Shown here: piece by piece, positions 1 through 5,212 of the stretch
Numbering within the stretch: the first letter of the stretch is position 1
Layout of the letters: every line of letters begins with the position of its first letter
Assembly (NCBI GenBank): GCA_027039745.1
Contig: JALUMP010000173.1
Coordinates: 1 to 5,212 of the forward strand
DNA length: 5,212 bases
Direction: 5' to 3'
From: Candidatus Parcubacteria bacterium
Lineage (GTDB): Bacteria; Patescibacteriota; Minisyncoccia; Phycocordibacterales; GCA-2747955
Notes under the pieces: model-generated
Told to the model about the DNA's origin: nothing
Database searches by the model: none
Seen by the model: the letters and a program-made list of their open reading frames with translations, nothing else
Translations under genes and position numbers: made by a program

Positions 1-1949
1 ATATTTAAACCAACTGGATTTTGAATATCTGTTGGATTAAAATAAATCACATCACCAAAACGTTCTTCTGGAATTTGTGAAATAATATCCTCAACATCAG
101 AACCATGTGGGTCAATAAAACAAACACCTTCTCCGTTTCTAATATCTTGAATAATCATATTTTTTAAAATTGTGGTCTTGCCTGTTCCTGTTTGCCCTAC
201 AACATACATATGTCTCAATCTATCTTCTGGTTTCAGAAAAACTTTTGTTTCTTTTCCTTGGTGAATATTTATTCCAAGTAACACAGCACTTCCACCAAAA
301 GATGTATTTTTAATATTTTTAGATACTAAACTATTATTTACAATACCCTGTTGAACCAAATCAGTATTGTATTTTTTTTGAAAATCTTGAGTTTCAATTT
401 CTTTTGGTGGTTCTGGTTGCATTTGGGGATGTACAACTGTCGGTGGAAGTGTCAATTCTCCGTCATTAGAAATATTTTGAGGAACTGCCGAAGAAGAATA
501 TGATTTTGAAAGAACATCACCAATTTTCAACGCTGTAACTGGAAAATGTAAAAAAGCAGATAATTCAGCCGTATTAAATAACAACGAATGGTCTTTATCA
601 AAAAGTCTGAAAATATATTTTTTTATTTCTTCTTGTTTTTCTTTAGCTTTAAGTTTCTCAAACATTATATTATTACCAACCGGATTCTCATATTGCAAAA
701 ATATTGACTCTAAATCCGCTACTATGGCCCCTGAACGAAAACTATCTTTTCCAGAAGCTACAATCCTTAAATTTGATCTAAATAATCTAGAAGAATTTTT
801 AGCCTTCAGCTGTTGAATAATACCCGCTTTGTATTCTTGTTCTTCTTCTTTTTTTTCATCTTCCTTACCTGGCTTTGTCCCGAATAACGTATCAAAAAAT
901 GAAATAATAATATTGGTAGTATGATTAAAAATAAAATCAACAAATCTTAAAAATCAATGTGGTTGCTCTCCCAAAACTTCTTCAACTTTCTTACCATTAT
1001 TCAATTTATCAATACTTCCAATTATATCAGCATTAGTTTTTTCCGGCTCAGGAGATAAAACTAATTGTATCGCAGCTCCTTCATCTTCTTTTAAATTAGC
1101 AAAAGATTTTAACATTGTATTTAAAGTATCATATTTAAATACTCTATAATCTTTAATTGGTAAAAATTGGTTATTAGAAAATTTTCCTCTAGAAATTACT
1201 GCATTATTTTCTCTACTAAAAATATTATAATCATCAAACACCTCTACTACAGAACCATGTGGGAATACAGCCAAAAGATGATTTTTAAAAATTTCTTGAT
1301 ACTCTATTGGCACAGCACAATAAAAACTAACCTTATCTTTCCCTGGAGGGTATGCTACTTCTATCGCTATATGTTTGATTTTAGATTTTTCACCAACAGA
1401 CAACATACCAGAATAAAATTGCTCCATTGGTGCAATTAAATCTGCCAAATCAGGTTCCTTTTCATCTTTATTTTTGACTATTTCTTGAAAAGCTACTTCA
1501 AAAACAACCATCCCAAGACTTTTTCCTTCTGGCGTTTTTTCATTTACTGGTATTTTATCACCACTTTTTAAATACTGCACCAAAAATCTATGAAAATCAT
1601 CTTGAACATGGAAACTCTCTGTCTTTTCAATTGCCTTTAAGGTTTTGTAAAGACCAACTTCTTTAACCAAAGAAAGTAGAGTATTTACTCTTTTATCATC
1701 TTCGTCTGGAGACAAATTTAGAACAATTTTTTTATTTGTTGTCTTTTTAGCCTTATACTCTTTTGTAAAAAGCTTTGGGGCTTGTTCTTTATGCTTATTA
1801 ACTGCTTTTTTTACAATTTCATGTTGTATAGATTCTTGTAAAGCACCGAAAGAATGTCCTTTTTCTAACGATTGCTGCTCAACAGAATCTTTAAAAACAT
1901 ACATTTCTTCCCCAGAACTTGAAATCTCTTTTGTATAAGGTTTATCCAT
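1..1949 (-). CDS. VirD4/VirB4-like (HerA/FtsK-superfamily, DUF87-type) DNA-transfer ATPase, 3' end cut by window
   Basis: The reading frame starts at ATG 1947-1949 and stays open to the left edge, giving at least 649 residues if TGA 954-956 is read as Trp332. No other stop lies in the frame. Residues 585-592 are a Walker A motif, GQTGTGKT, preceded by LKPEDRLRHMYVV; the Walker B-like strand is GVCFIDPHG at about 608-616. Together they match the ATPase core of type IV secretion coupling and pilus proteins. The N-terminal ~330 residues include an FHRFLVQYL stretch and an IAIEVAYPP...FYCAVP block, which I remember from CPR members of this family. Residues ~335-355 are hydrophobic and aromatic, perhaps membrane-associated, followed by an acidic Lys/Glu-rich segment and a Pro-rich linker at about 495-515. 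The likely role is ATP-driven movement of DNA or pilus subunits at the inner membrane; this is inference. The gene has its own putative promoter just after a terminator. Under the standard code it would stop falsely at residue 331. Confidence 0.85.
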
Positions 1950-1956
1950 TAAAACA

Positions 1957-1965
1957 ATTTTAACA
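1957..1965 (-). promoter_or_regulatory. Putative extended -10 promoter of the VirD4-like gene (leaderless)
   Basis: On the minus strand the sequence TGTTAAAAT matches the extended -10 pattern TGnTAnnnT. It ends 7 nt before the ATG of the ATPase gene, so transcription would begin at or very near the start codon and give a leaderless mRNA. No good -35 box is seen; the place where it would fall is occupied by the terminator hairpin. AT-rich DNA produces such boxes by chance, so this is suggestive only. Confidence 0.4.
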
Positions 1966-1984
1966 AAAAAAACGCCTTAAGGCG
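1965..1984 (-). terminator. Rho-independent terminator of the adk-yraN gene run
   Basis: A perfect 12-nt palindrome, CGCCTTAAGGCG (1973-1984), can fold into a 4-bp all-GC stem with a TTAA tetraloop. On the minus strand it is followed directly by eight T residues (1965-1972). It begins 9 nt after the TAG stop of yraN and lies before the ATPase start. It is the clearest GC-rich patch in a very AT-rich neighbourhood. The stem is short, so termination strength is uncertain. On the plus strand no U tract follows, so it would act only on minus-strand transcripts. Confidence 0.65.
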
Positions 1985-1993
1985 AATTAAAAA

Positions 1994-2359
1994 CTAACTC
2001 AAATCATCTATTAACTCAACTTGTGCTTTTTTATTTTCTAAATCTAAAAAAACTAAAATCAATAAAAAAGAATATTTTATTGATTCTAATTTTTTCTCAT
2101 TTAAATAGATTTCTGAAATCCTTTCAAACTTTTTTAGTTTATATTTATCAAAATGATCTTTTGGAGAATACTCACCAAAATTATGTGACGTTGTTTTAAC
2201 CTCTACAAAAAATATTCTTTTTTTCTTTTTGACAACAACGTCTATTTCTCCGAAAGGTAATTTTGCATAATTTTGCTCTACTATTTTATAATCTTTTGAT
2301 AATAAAAACTTAATTGCTATCTCCTCACCCACAATTCCAATTTTTTTATTATCTAACAT
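1994..2359 (-). CDS. yraN: YraN/UPF0102 family nuclease-fold protein
   Basis: This is a 121-residue protein, normal for the UPF0102 family, with a PD-(D/E)XK nuclease-like fold. Visible hallmarks are G11-E12-E13 in the first helix, the phrase KIVEQNYAK, then GEID (37-40) and FVEVK (51-55). D40, E53 and K55 form the presumptive D...ExK active site. The biological role of the family is poorly defined; binding or cleavage of structured DNA has been proposed. I chose ATG 2357-2359 because it gives the family's usual N-terminus (MLDNKKIGIVGEE). An upstream in-frame GTG at 2408-2410 would overlap grpE by about 50 nt and add an unrelated tail. The start follows the grpE stop by one nucleotide, so the two are co-transcribed and perhaps translationally coupled. 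It ends in TAG, the only TAG stop seen here, and contains no TGA codons. A terminator follows. Confidence 0.88.
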   Translation of the reverse strand: MLDNKKIGIVGEEIAIKFLLSKDYKIVEQNYAKLPFGEIDVVVKKKKRIFFVEVKTTSHNFGEYSPKDHFDKYKLKKFERISEIYLNEKKLESIKYSFLLILVFLDLENKKAQVELIDDLS

Positions 2360-2360
2360 T

Positions 2361-2915
2361 TTATTTACCAACAAAAACTTTAACCTTTGCTTCTCGAATA
2401 ATTTTATCACCTAACATATATCCAGACTGAACAATTTCTGCTATTTTTCCAATATTCTTTTTTTCTTTTGTTTTAATATTTTTTACAGAATGATGAATTT
2501 TTTCATCAAAATTATCTAATATTTTTGCATATTGTTTAACTCCATTATTTTCTAAAACATTCAAAAATTGTGAATAAATATATTCTATACCAGATCTTCA
2601 TTCTTCTGGAGTCTTTTCCCATGCTTCCTTATTTAAAAATGCAGCATCAAAATTATCTAAGATAGGTATTATTTCTTCCAAAAAAGCTTGTTTACCTAAT
2701 TGTGTAAAAAGTTTTTTTTCCTCTTTGTGTTGTTTTTGAACATTTACCAACTCAGCTCTTGCTCTCTGTCATCCCTCTAAATATTCTTTTTTCTCTCTTT
2801 CCAAAATTTTTATTTTATTTTTTATCTTATTTGTATTACCTTTGCCAAAACTTTTTTTAGAGATCTGACTATCATATACTATTTCTTCCTTTTTATTTTC
2901 ATTTATTTTTGCCAT
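2361..2915 (-). CDS. grpE: GrpE, nucleotide-exchange factor for DnaK
   Basis: Reading TGA as Trp gives 184 residues, the usual size for GrpE, which releases ADP from DnaK in the cytoplasmic chaperone cycle. A charged N-terminal tail leads into a Lys/Glu-rich coiled-coil helix (about 28-75). The phrase YLEG-W-QRARAELVNVQKQ (45-61) is the family's conserved dimer-helix segment. EEIIPILDNFD (80-90) follows, and the C-terminal beta domain ends with the typical block IVQSGYMLGDKIIREAKVKV. In-frame TGA codons fall at residues 49 (2769-2771) and 106 (2598-2600); residue 99 is Trp encoded by TGG, so both codons are used in one gene. Under the standard code only the C-terminal 67 residues would be called. 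The start is ATG 2913-2915, 11 nt after rnc, with a perfect TATAAT in the gap. No dnaK, dnaJ or hrcA lies in this window, and no CIRCE-type repeat is visible. It ends in TAA. Confidence 0.93.
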
Positions 2916-2920
2916 AAAAA

Positions 2921-2949
2921 ATTATATTAAATTCATTTCATTTTTTCTA
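2921..2949 (-). promoter_or_regulatory. Putative internal promoter for grpE-yraN (leaderless arrangement)
   Basis: The minus strand has a perfect -10 box, TATAAT (2921-2926), filling most of the 11-nt gap between rnc and grpE. Exactly 17 nt upstream is TAGAAA (2944-2949), which matches four of six -35 consensus positions and lies inside the end of rnc. Only five T residues separate the -10 box from the grpE ATG, so a transcript would start at or just inside the start codon. This could let the chaperone gene be expressed independently of adk-nusB-rnc. Chance occurrence in AT-rich DNA cannot be excluded. Confidence 0.45.
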
Positions 2950-3616
2950 ATGCGTTTTTTGCAGCATTAATTTCTGCTTTTTGTTTTGACCCCCCAATTC
3001 CTTTTGTAATCAATTCTTTTTCTAAAAAAAGACCCATTACAAATGCTTTATTGTGATCTTTACCTTTTTCAGAAATAAGTTCATAATGAGGTGTTATTTT
3101 TTTCTTTTCCTGAGCCTGTTCCTGAAAATATGACTTAGGATCTTTATAAAGTTTTTGTAAGACTATTTTATCTACATAATCAAACAAAAAACTTCTTAAA
3201 AAATTATCAACTGGCTCAAACCCACCATCTAAATATATAGCTCCAACCACAGCCTCAAAAGTATTGGCTAAAATATGTTTCCTACCATTAAGAGAATCTT
3301 TTTCTCCTTTTGATAATAGTAAATAATTACCCATATTTAATTTGTCGCCGTGTAAAGCCAACGAATCTGTGCTAACTAAAGCCGACCTGATGGCTGTTAA
3401 TTCTCCCTCAGTTTTTTGTAAAAATTTATGATACAAAAAATTAGTTGCTGATAATTCTAAAACAGCATCACCTAAAAATTCTAATTTTTCATTATGTTCT
3501 AATCCTAAATTTTTATTTTCATTAATATAAGACCTATGGATAAAAGCCTTTTTTAATAAATTAAAATCTTTAAAATTATATCCTATTTTCCCTTGAAAAC
3601 TTTGTATATCATTCAT
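2927..3616 (-). CDS. rnc: Ribonuclease III
   Basis: This 229-residue protein is a complete RNase III, which cuts double-stranded RNA and processes rRNA precursors in the cytoplasm. The catalytic domain carries the signature NEKLEFLGDAVLEL (42-55), with E43, E46 and D50 as metal-binding and catalytic residues, and TEGELTAIRSALVS (69-82). The second active-site strand is ANTFEAVVGAIYLD (117-130): E121 matches E. coli Glu117, while N118 stands where E. coli has Asp114. The double-stranded RNA-binding domain covers about 159-227, beginning DPKSYFQE and ending KQKAEINAAKNALEKM. TGA at 2933-2935 is read as Trp228; the protein then ends in Ile and TAA (2927-2929). With the standard code it would stop two residues earlier, so this one TGA does not by itself decide the code. 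ATG 3614-3616 lies three nucleotides after the nusB stop. Confidence 0.95.
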
Positions 3617-3619
3617 AAA

Positions 3620-4069
3620 TTATTTGGTTTCTTTTTTTTGTTTAAGACCACTTTTGTCATATACATTCCCTAAAACTCCAGCTATGAATTTATATGAATT
3701 TTTATGGCCAAAAGTTCGAGCAAGCTCTATCGCTTCATTGATAGCAACTTTTGCTGGAACAGAATCTGTATAAAACATCTCAAATAACCCTATTCTTAAA
3801 ATATTCCTATCAACAACTGCTGTTTTTTTTATACTTCAGTCATTTGATGATTCTTCTATTATTTTATCAATTTCTTCTTTTTTTGCCAAGATACCAGTAA
3901 ATAAGTCAAAAGCAAAATTATCTTTTTTCCCTTTCTTATCTTTTTCTTTATAAAAAGTCTCATATACATTTTTAAAGACAGTTGAAAAATCAACATCAAG
4001 ACCAATATTAAAATCAACATTAAATAATGCTTGTAATACCAACTCTCTTGCTGTGTGTCTTGTCAACAT
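3620..4069 (-). CDS. nusB: Transcription antitermination factor NusB
   Basis: Reading TGA 3836-3838 as Trp78 gives 149 residues, close to the usual ~140 for NusB. NusB pairs with NusE (ribosomal protein S10) on boxA RNA to support antitermination during rRNA transcription. The N-terminus RHTARELVLQALFNVDF (4-20) is the family's first RNA-binding helix. The C-terminal half reads VVDRNILRIGLFEM, then VPAKVAINEAIELARTFG, then SYKFIAGVLGNVYD, all strongly NusB-like. Trp78 sits just before VVDRNILR, where bacterial NusB proteins commonly have a tryptophan. The standard code would give only a 77-residue N-terminal fragment. ATG 4067-4069 begins 5 nt after the adk stop, and rnc follows after 3 nt, so the three genes form one transcription unit. 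No Shine-Dalgarno sequence is visible. It ends in TAA. Confidence 0.93.
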
Positions 4070-4074
4070 AACAA

Positions 4075-4665
4075 TTATTCTATATCAAGTCTAGACAAAA
4101 TATCTTGATGTATCTCTTCAATACTTCTATGTCCATCTATCTCAATATACTGATAATAATCATTATTTATAAAAAAATCAATAACCGGCATCACATCTCT
4201 CTTAAATCAATCTAATCTATTTTTTATTTTTTCTTTTGTATCATCTTTTCTACCTCGAGAAAGCATTCTCTCCTCAGCTGTCTCACGAGATACATTTGTA
4301 TAAATAACTATAGGATTTTCTATACCATAAAATTTTAACGCAGCATCTAAAACACTAGCTTCTCTTAGTGTTCTTGGTGTTCCATCCAAAATCAAATTCT
4401 TTTCTGGAGAATAATGTAAATTTAAAGTATCTGCTCACAAATGCACAGCTAAAAATTCAGGCTGCAAAAGACCTTGTGCAGCAACATTTTGAGCTTGTTG
4501 TGCTGTATAAGTTGTCATGGATAATAAATTCCTAAACTGAGAACCAATCTCAATATGTAAAATTTCTTCCCCTAATGATTTCATCTTTTTTTCTAAAAGG
4601 TCTGCTTGTGTCCCTTTACCACAACCAGAATTCCCTACGAAGATAAGCGTTTTTTTGTTTGTCAT
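4075..4665 (-). CDS. adk: Adenylate kinase (short-lid type)
   Basis: This 196-residue protein carries out ATP + AMP = 2 ADP in the cytoplasm. The P-loop is GNSGCGKGTQ (11-20). The AMP-binding segment includes IEIGSQFR, followed by LPQ-type residues QPEFLAVHL and the conserved DGTPR (94-98). The lid region SRGRKDDTKEKIKNRLDWF (136-154) carries R137, R139 and D141-D142. The lid is short, without the ~30-residue insertion or zinc-binding cysteines of long bacterial forms. TGA codons are at residue 77 (4435-4437) and 153 (4207-4209). Both match tryptophans I recall from CPR and other bacterial adenylate kinases (xLW near the AMP site; RLxWF after the lid). R137 is encoded by CGA, so CGA still means Arg here. 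The standard code would break the gene into three pieces. ATG 4663-4665 is the first start before the P-loop; no Shine-Dalgarno is seen. It ends in TAA, 5 nt before nusB. Confidence 0.95.
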
Positions 4666-4763
4666 AAGTAACTGTGTTAAATAAAATTAAATGATTATTT
4701 TTAATGATTTCACTTCAAAAACAAAATGAGCTGTTTTTATATAATAATATCGAGAGAAATCAG

Positions 4764-4784
4764 AGCTTTACTATTTAACAAGCT
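4764..4784 (-). other. Weak inverted repeat at the predicted 5' end of the adk leader
   Basis: AGCTT and AAGCT are separated by 11 nt and could form a 5-bp hairpin at the start of the predicted adk transcript. The remaining leader (4666-4763) is AT-rich, with two copies of AATCATT (minus strand) and no recognisable riboswitch, tRNA, boxA or small ORF. No T tract follows the hairpin, so it is not a convincing terminator for the upstream gene. I see nothing else in the 159-nt gap between 4666 and 4824 apart from the -10 box listed separately. Confidence 0.2.
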
Positions 4785-4786
4785 GT

Positions 4787-4795
4787 ATTATATCA
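4787..4795 (-). promoter_or_regulatory. Putative extended -10 promoter of the adk-nusB-rnc-grpE-yraN run
   Basis: The minus strand carries TGATATAAT, a perfect extended -10 element (TGnTATAAT). It lies in the 159-nt gap between the YgjP-like gene and adk. Transcription would start near 4780, giving adk a leader of about 115 nt. No matching -35 box is seen at 16-18 nt, which extended -10 promoters can do without. It is the best promoter candidate for the gene run. Confidence 0.5.
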
Positions 4796-4824
4796 TAAAG
4801 AAAAATATAATTAATCTAAAAATT

Positions 4825-5212
4825 TTATCTATTCACAAAAAAATATTTTCTCAATTCTTTTCTCTTCCTCTTATGGTCAGGAATTTGTTTTTCTACTAAA
4901 TCTCAAAAACTTTTGGAATGATTGAGCTCTTTTAAATGACAAATCTCGTGCACAATAATATAATCCATCAAATCTTCTGATAATAAAAATGCGCGATAGT
5001 TAAAATTTAAATTCCCTTTTGCAGAACATGAGCCCCATCTGGTTTTTTGGTTGCGAATTGTAATATTGTTATATTTAAAACCGTAAAGTTGGCTAAAATA
5101 TTTTGTTTTTATTTGAGCAGTTTTTAAAAAATCTTTTTTTTTATTTTCATATTCACCAATAAACAAACCCAGCGGTATTGTGGGTCTATTTTTTCTACGT
5201 ATTCTTTCTGGT
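4825..5212 (-). CDS. YgjP/DUF45-type (M48-like) zinc metalloprotease, 5' end outside window
   Basis: The frame enters from the right edge and ends at TAA 4825-4827; 128 residues are visible and the N-terminus is missing. An in-frame TTG at 5164-5166 could be mistaken for a start, but coding continues upstream without a stop to the edge. The visible part has a basic helix, then RNQKTRWGSCSAKGNLNFNY (53-72 of the fragment), then IIVHEICHLKELNHSKSFW (85-103). HEICH supplies two zinc-binding His and the catalytic Glu, and the His of NHSKSF is the usual third ligand; this arrangement is diagnostic of the YgjP/DUF45 family. TGA at 4903-4905 occupies the family's nearly invariant Trp of HSxxFW, the clearest single sign that UGA encodes Trp. 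Trp59 of the fragment is encoded by ordinary TGG. The tail DLVEKQIPDHKRKRKELR is typical of the family. Cellular substrates are unknown; in some bacteria relatives sit beside restriction genes, but no such context is visible here. Confidence 0.9.

Noticed and set aside
1167..1439. A 90-codon plus-strand open frame
   Set aside because: It lies wholly antisense to the well-supported ATPase gene, has low-complexity Ile/Phe/Tyr-rich content and no family resemblance. It is a shadow frame.
2360..2410. Longer yraN start at GTG 2408-2410
   Set aside because: It would overlap grpE by about 50 nt and add 17 residues not typical of the family. ATG 2357-2359 gives the normal length and follows the grpE stop by one base.
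4764..4784. Terminator for the YgjP-like gene
   Set aside because: The stem is only 5 bp with an 11-nt loop and no T tract follows on the minus strand. No convincing terminator was found in this gap.
954..4905. Multiple pseudogenes or frameshifts breaking adk, nusB, grpE, the ATPase and the YgjP-like gene
   Set aside because: Every interruption is a TGA in the correct frame, never TAA, TAG or a shift, and conserved motifs continue immediately after it. Recoding explains all of them at once.
954..4905. UGA as glycine (translation table 25, the code known in Absconditabacteria and Gracilibacteria)
   Set aside because: The TGA sites fit family Trp positions, TGA is too rare for a Gly codon, and Gly residues of P-loops and other motifs are all GGN.
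954..4905. UGA as selenocysteine or programmed readthrough
   Set aside because: Six unrelated housekeeping genes carry it, at Trp rather than Cys positions, with no SECIS-like hairpin evident after the codons.
954..4905. A Mollicute origin, which would explain UGA = Trp trivially
   Set aside because: The VirD4-like ATPase with LKPEDRLRH, the YgjP-like protein style and the gene order resemble CPR bacteria. This is judged from memory, so a phylogeny should confirm it.
5164..5166. TTG as the start of the YgjP-like gene
   Set aside because: The frame is open upstream to the window edge and the family needs a longer N-terminal domain, so the true start lies outside the window.

Overview
This is an AT-rich window of about 5.2 kb in which every gene I can support lies on the minus strand, so genes are read from high to low coordinates. 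The protein families and their sequence style point to a Candidate Phyla Radiation (Patescibacteria) bacterium. The strongest pointers are the large VirD4/VirB4-like ATPase carrying the phrase LKPEDRLRHMYVVGQTGTGK, the YgjP-like metalloprotease, the short-lid adenylate kinase and the GrpE. This assignment rests on remembered family resemblance, not on a search.

The key to reading the window is the genetic code. Under the standard code six of the seven genes are interrupted or clipped by in-frame TGA. There are eight such TGA codons. At least five fall exactly where the protein family carries tryptophan: YgjP-like HSKSF-W, adenylate kinase RLD-W-FKRDV, adenylate kinase VHL-W-AD, NusB ahead of the VDRxILR block, and GrpE YLEG-W-QRA. 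All genes whose ends are visible terminate with TAA or TAG, never TGA. The organism therefore appears to read UGA as Trp (as in translation table 4). It does not appear to read UGA as Gly, which is the reassignment known from the CPR lineages Absconditabacteria and Gracilibacteria.

Layout from right to left: a YgjP/DUF45-type metalloprotease cut by the window edge (4825-5212); a 159-nt intergenic stretch with a perfect extended -10 box; then a tight run of adk (4075-4665), nusB (3620-4069), rnc (2927-3616), grpE (2361-2915) and yraN (1994-2359), with gaps of 5, 3, 11 and 1 nt. A small GC-rich hairpin with a U tract ends this run. It is followed within the same 44-nt gap by a likely extended -10 promoter for the last gene, a VirD4/VirB4-like membrane-transfer ATPase (1949 down past the left edge).

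The run joins housekeeping functions: nucleotide balance (adk), antitermination and rRNA transcription (nusB), rRNA and dsRNA processing (rnc), the DnaK nucleotide-exchange factor (grpE) and a nuclease-fold protein (yraN). None of the six visible start codons has a recognisable Shine-Dalgarno sequence. Two of them (grpE and the ATPase) have a -10-like box 5-7 nt upstream of the ATG, as expected for leaderless mRNAs. I found no RNA genes, CRISPR arrays, insertion sequences or other mobile elements.
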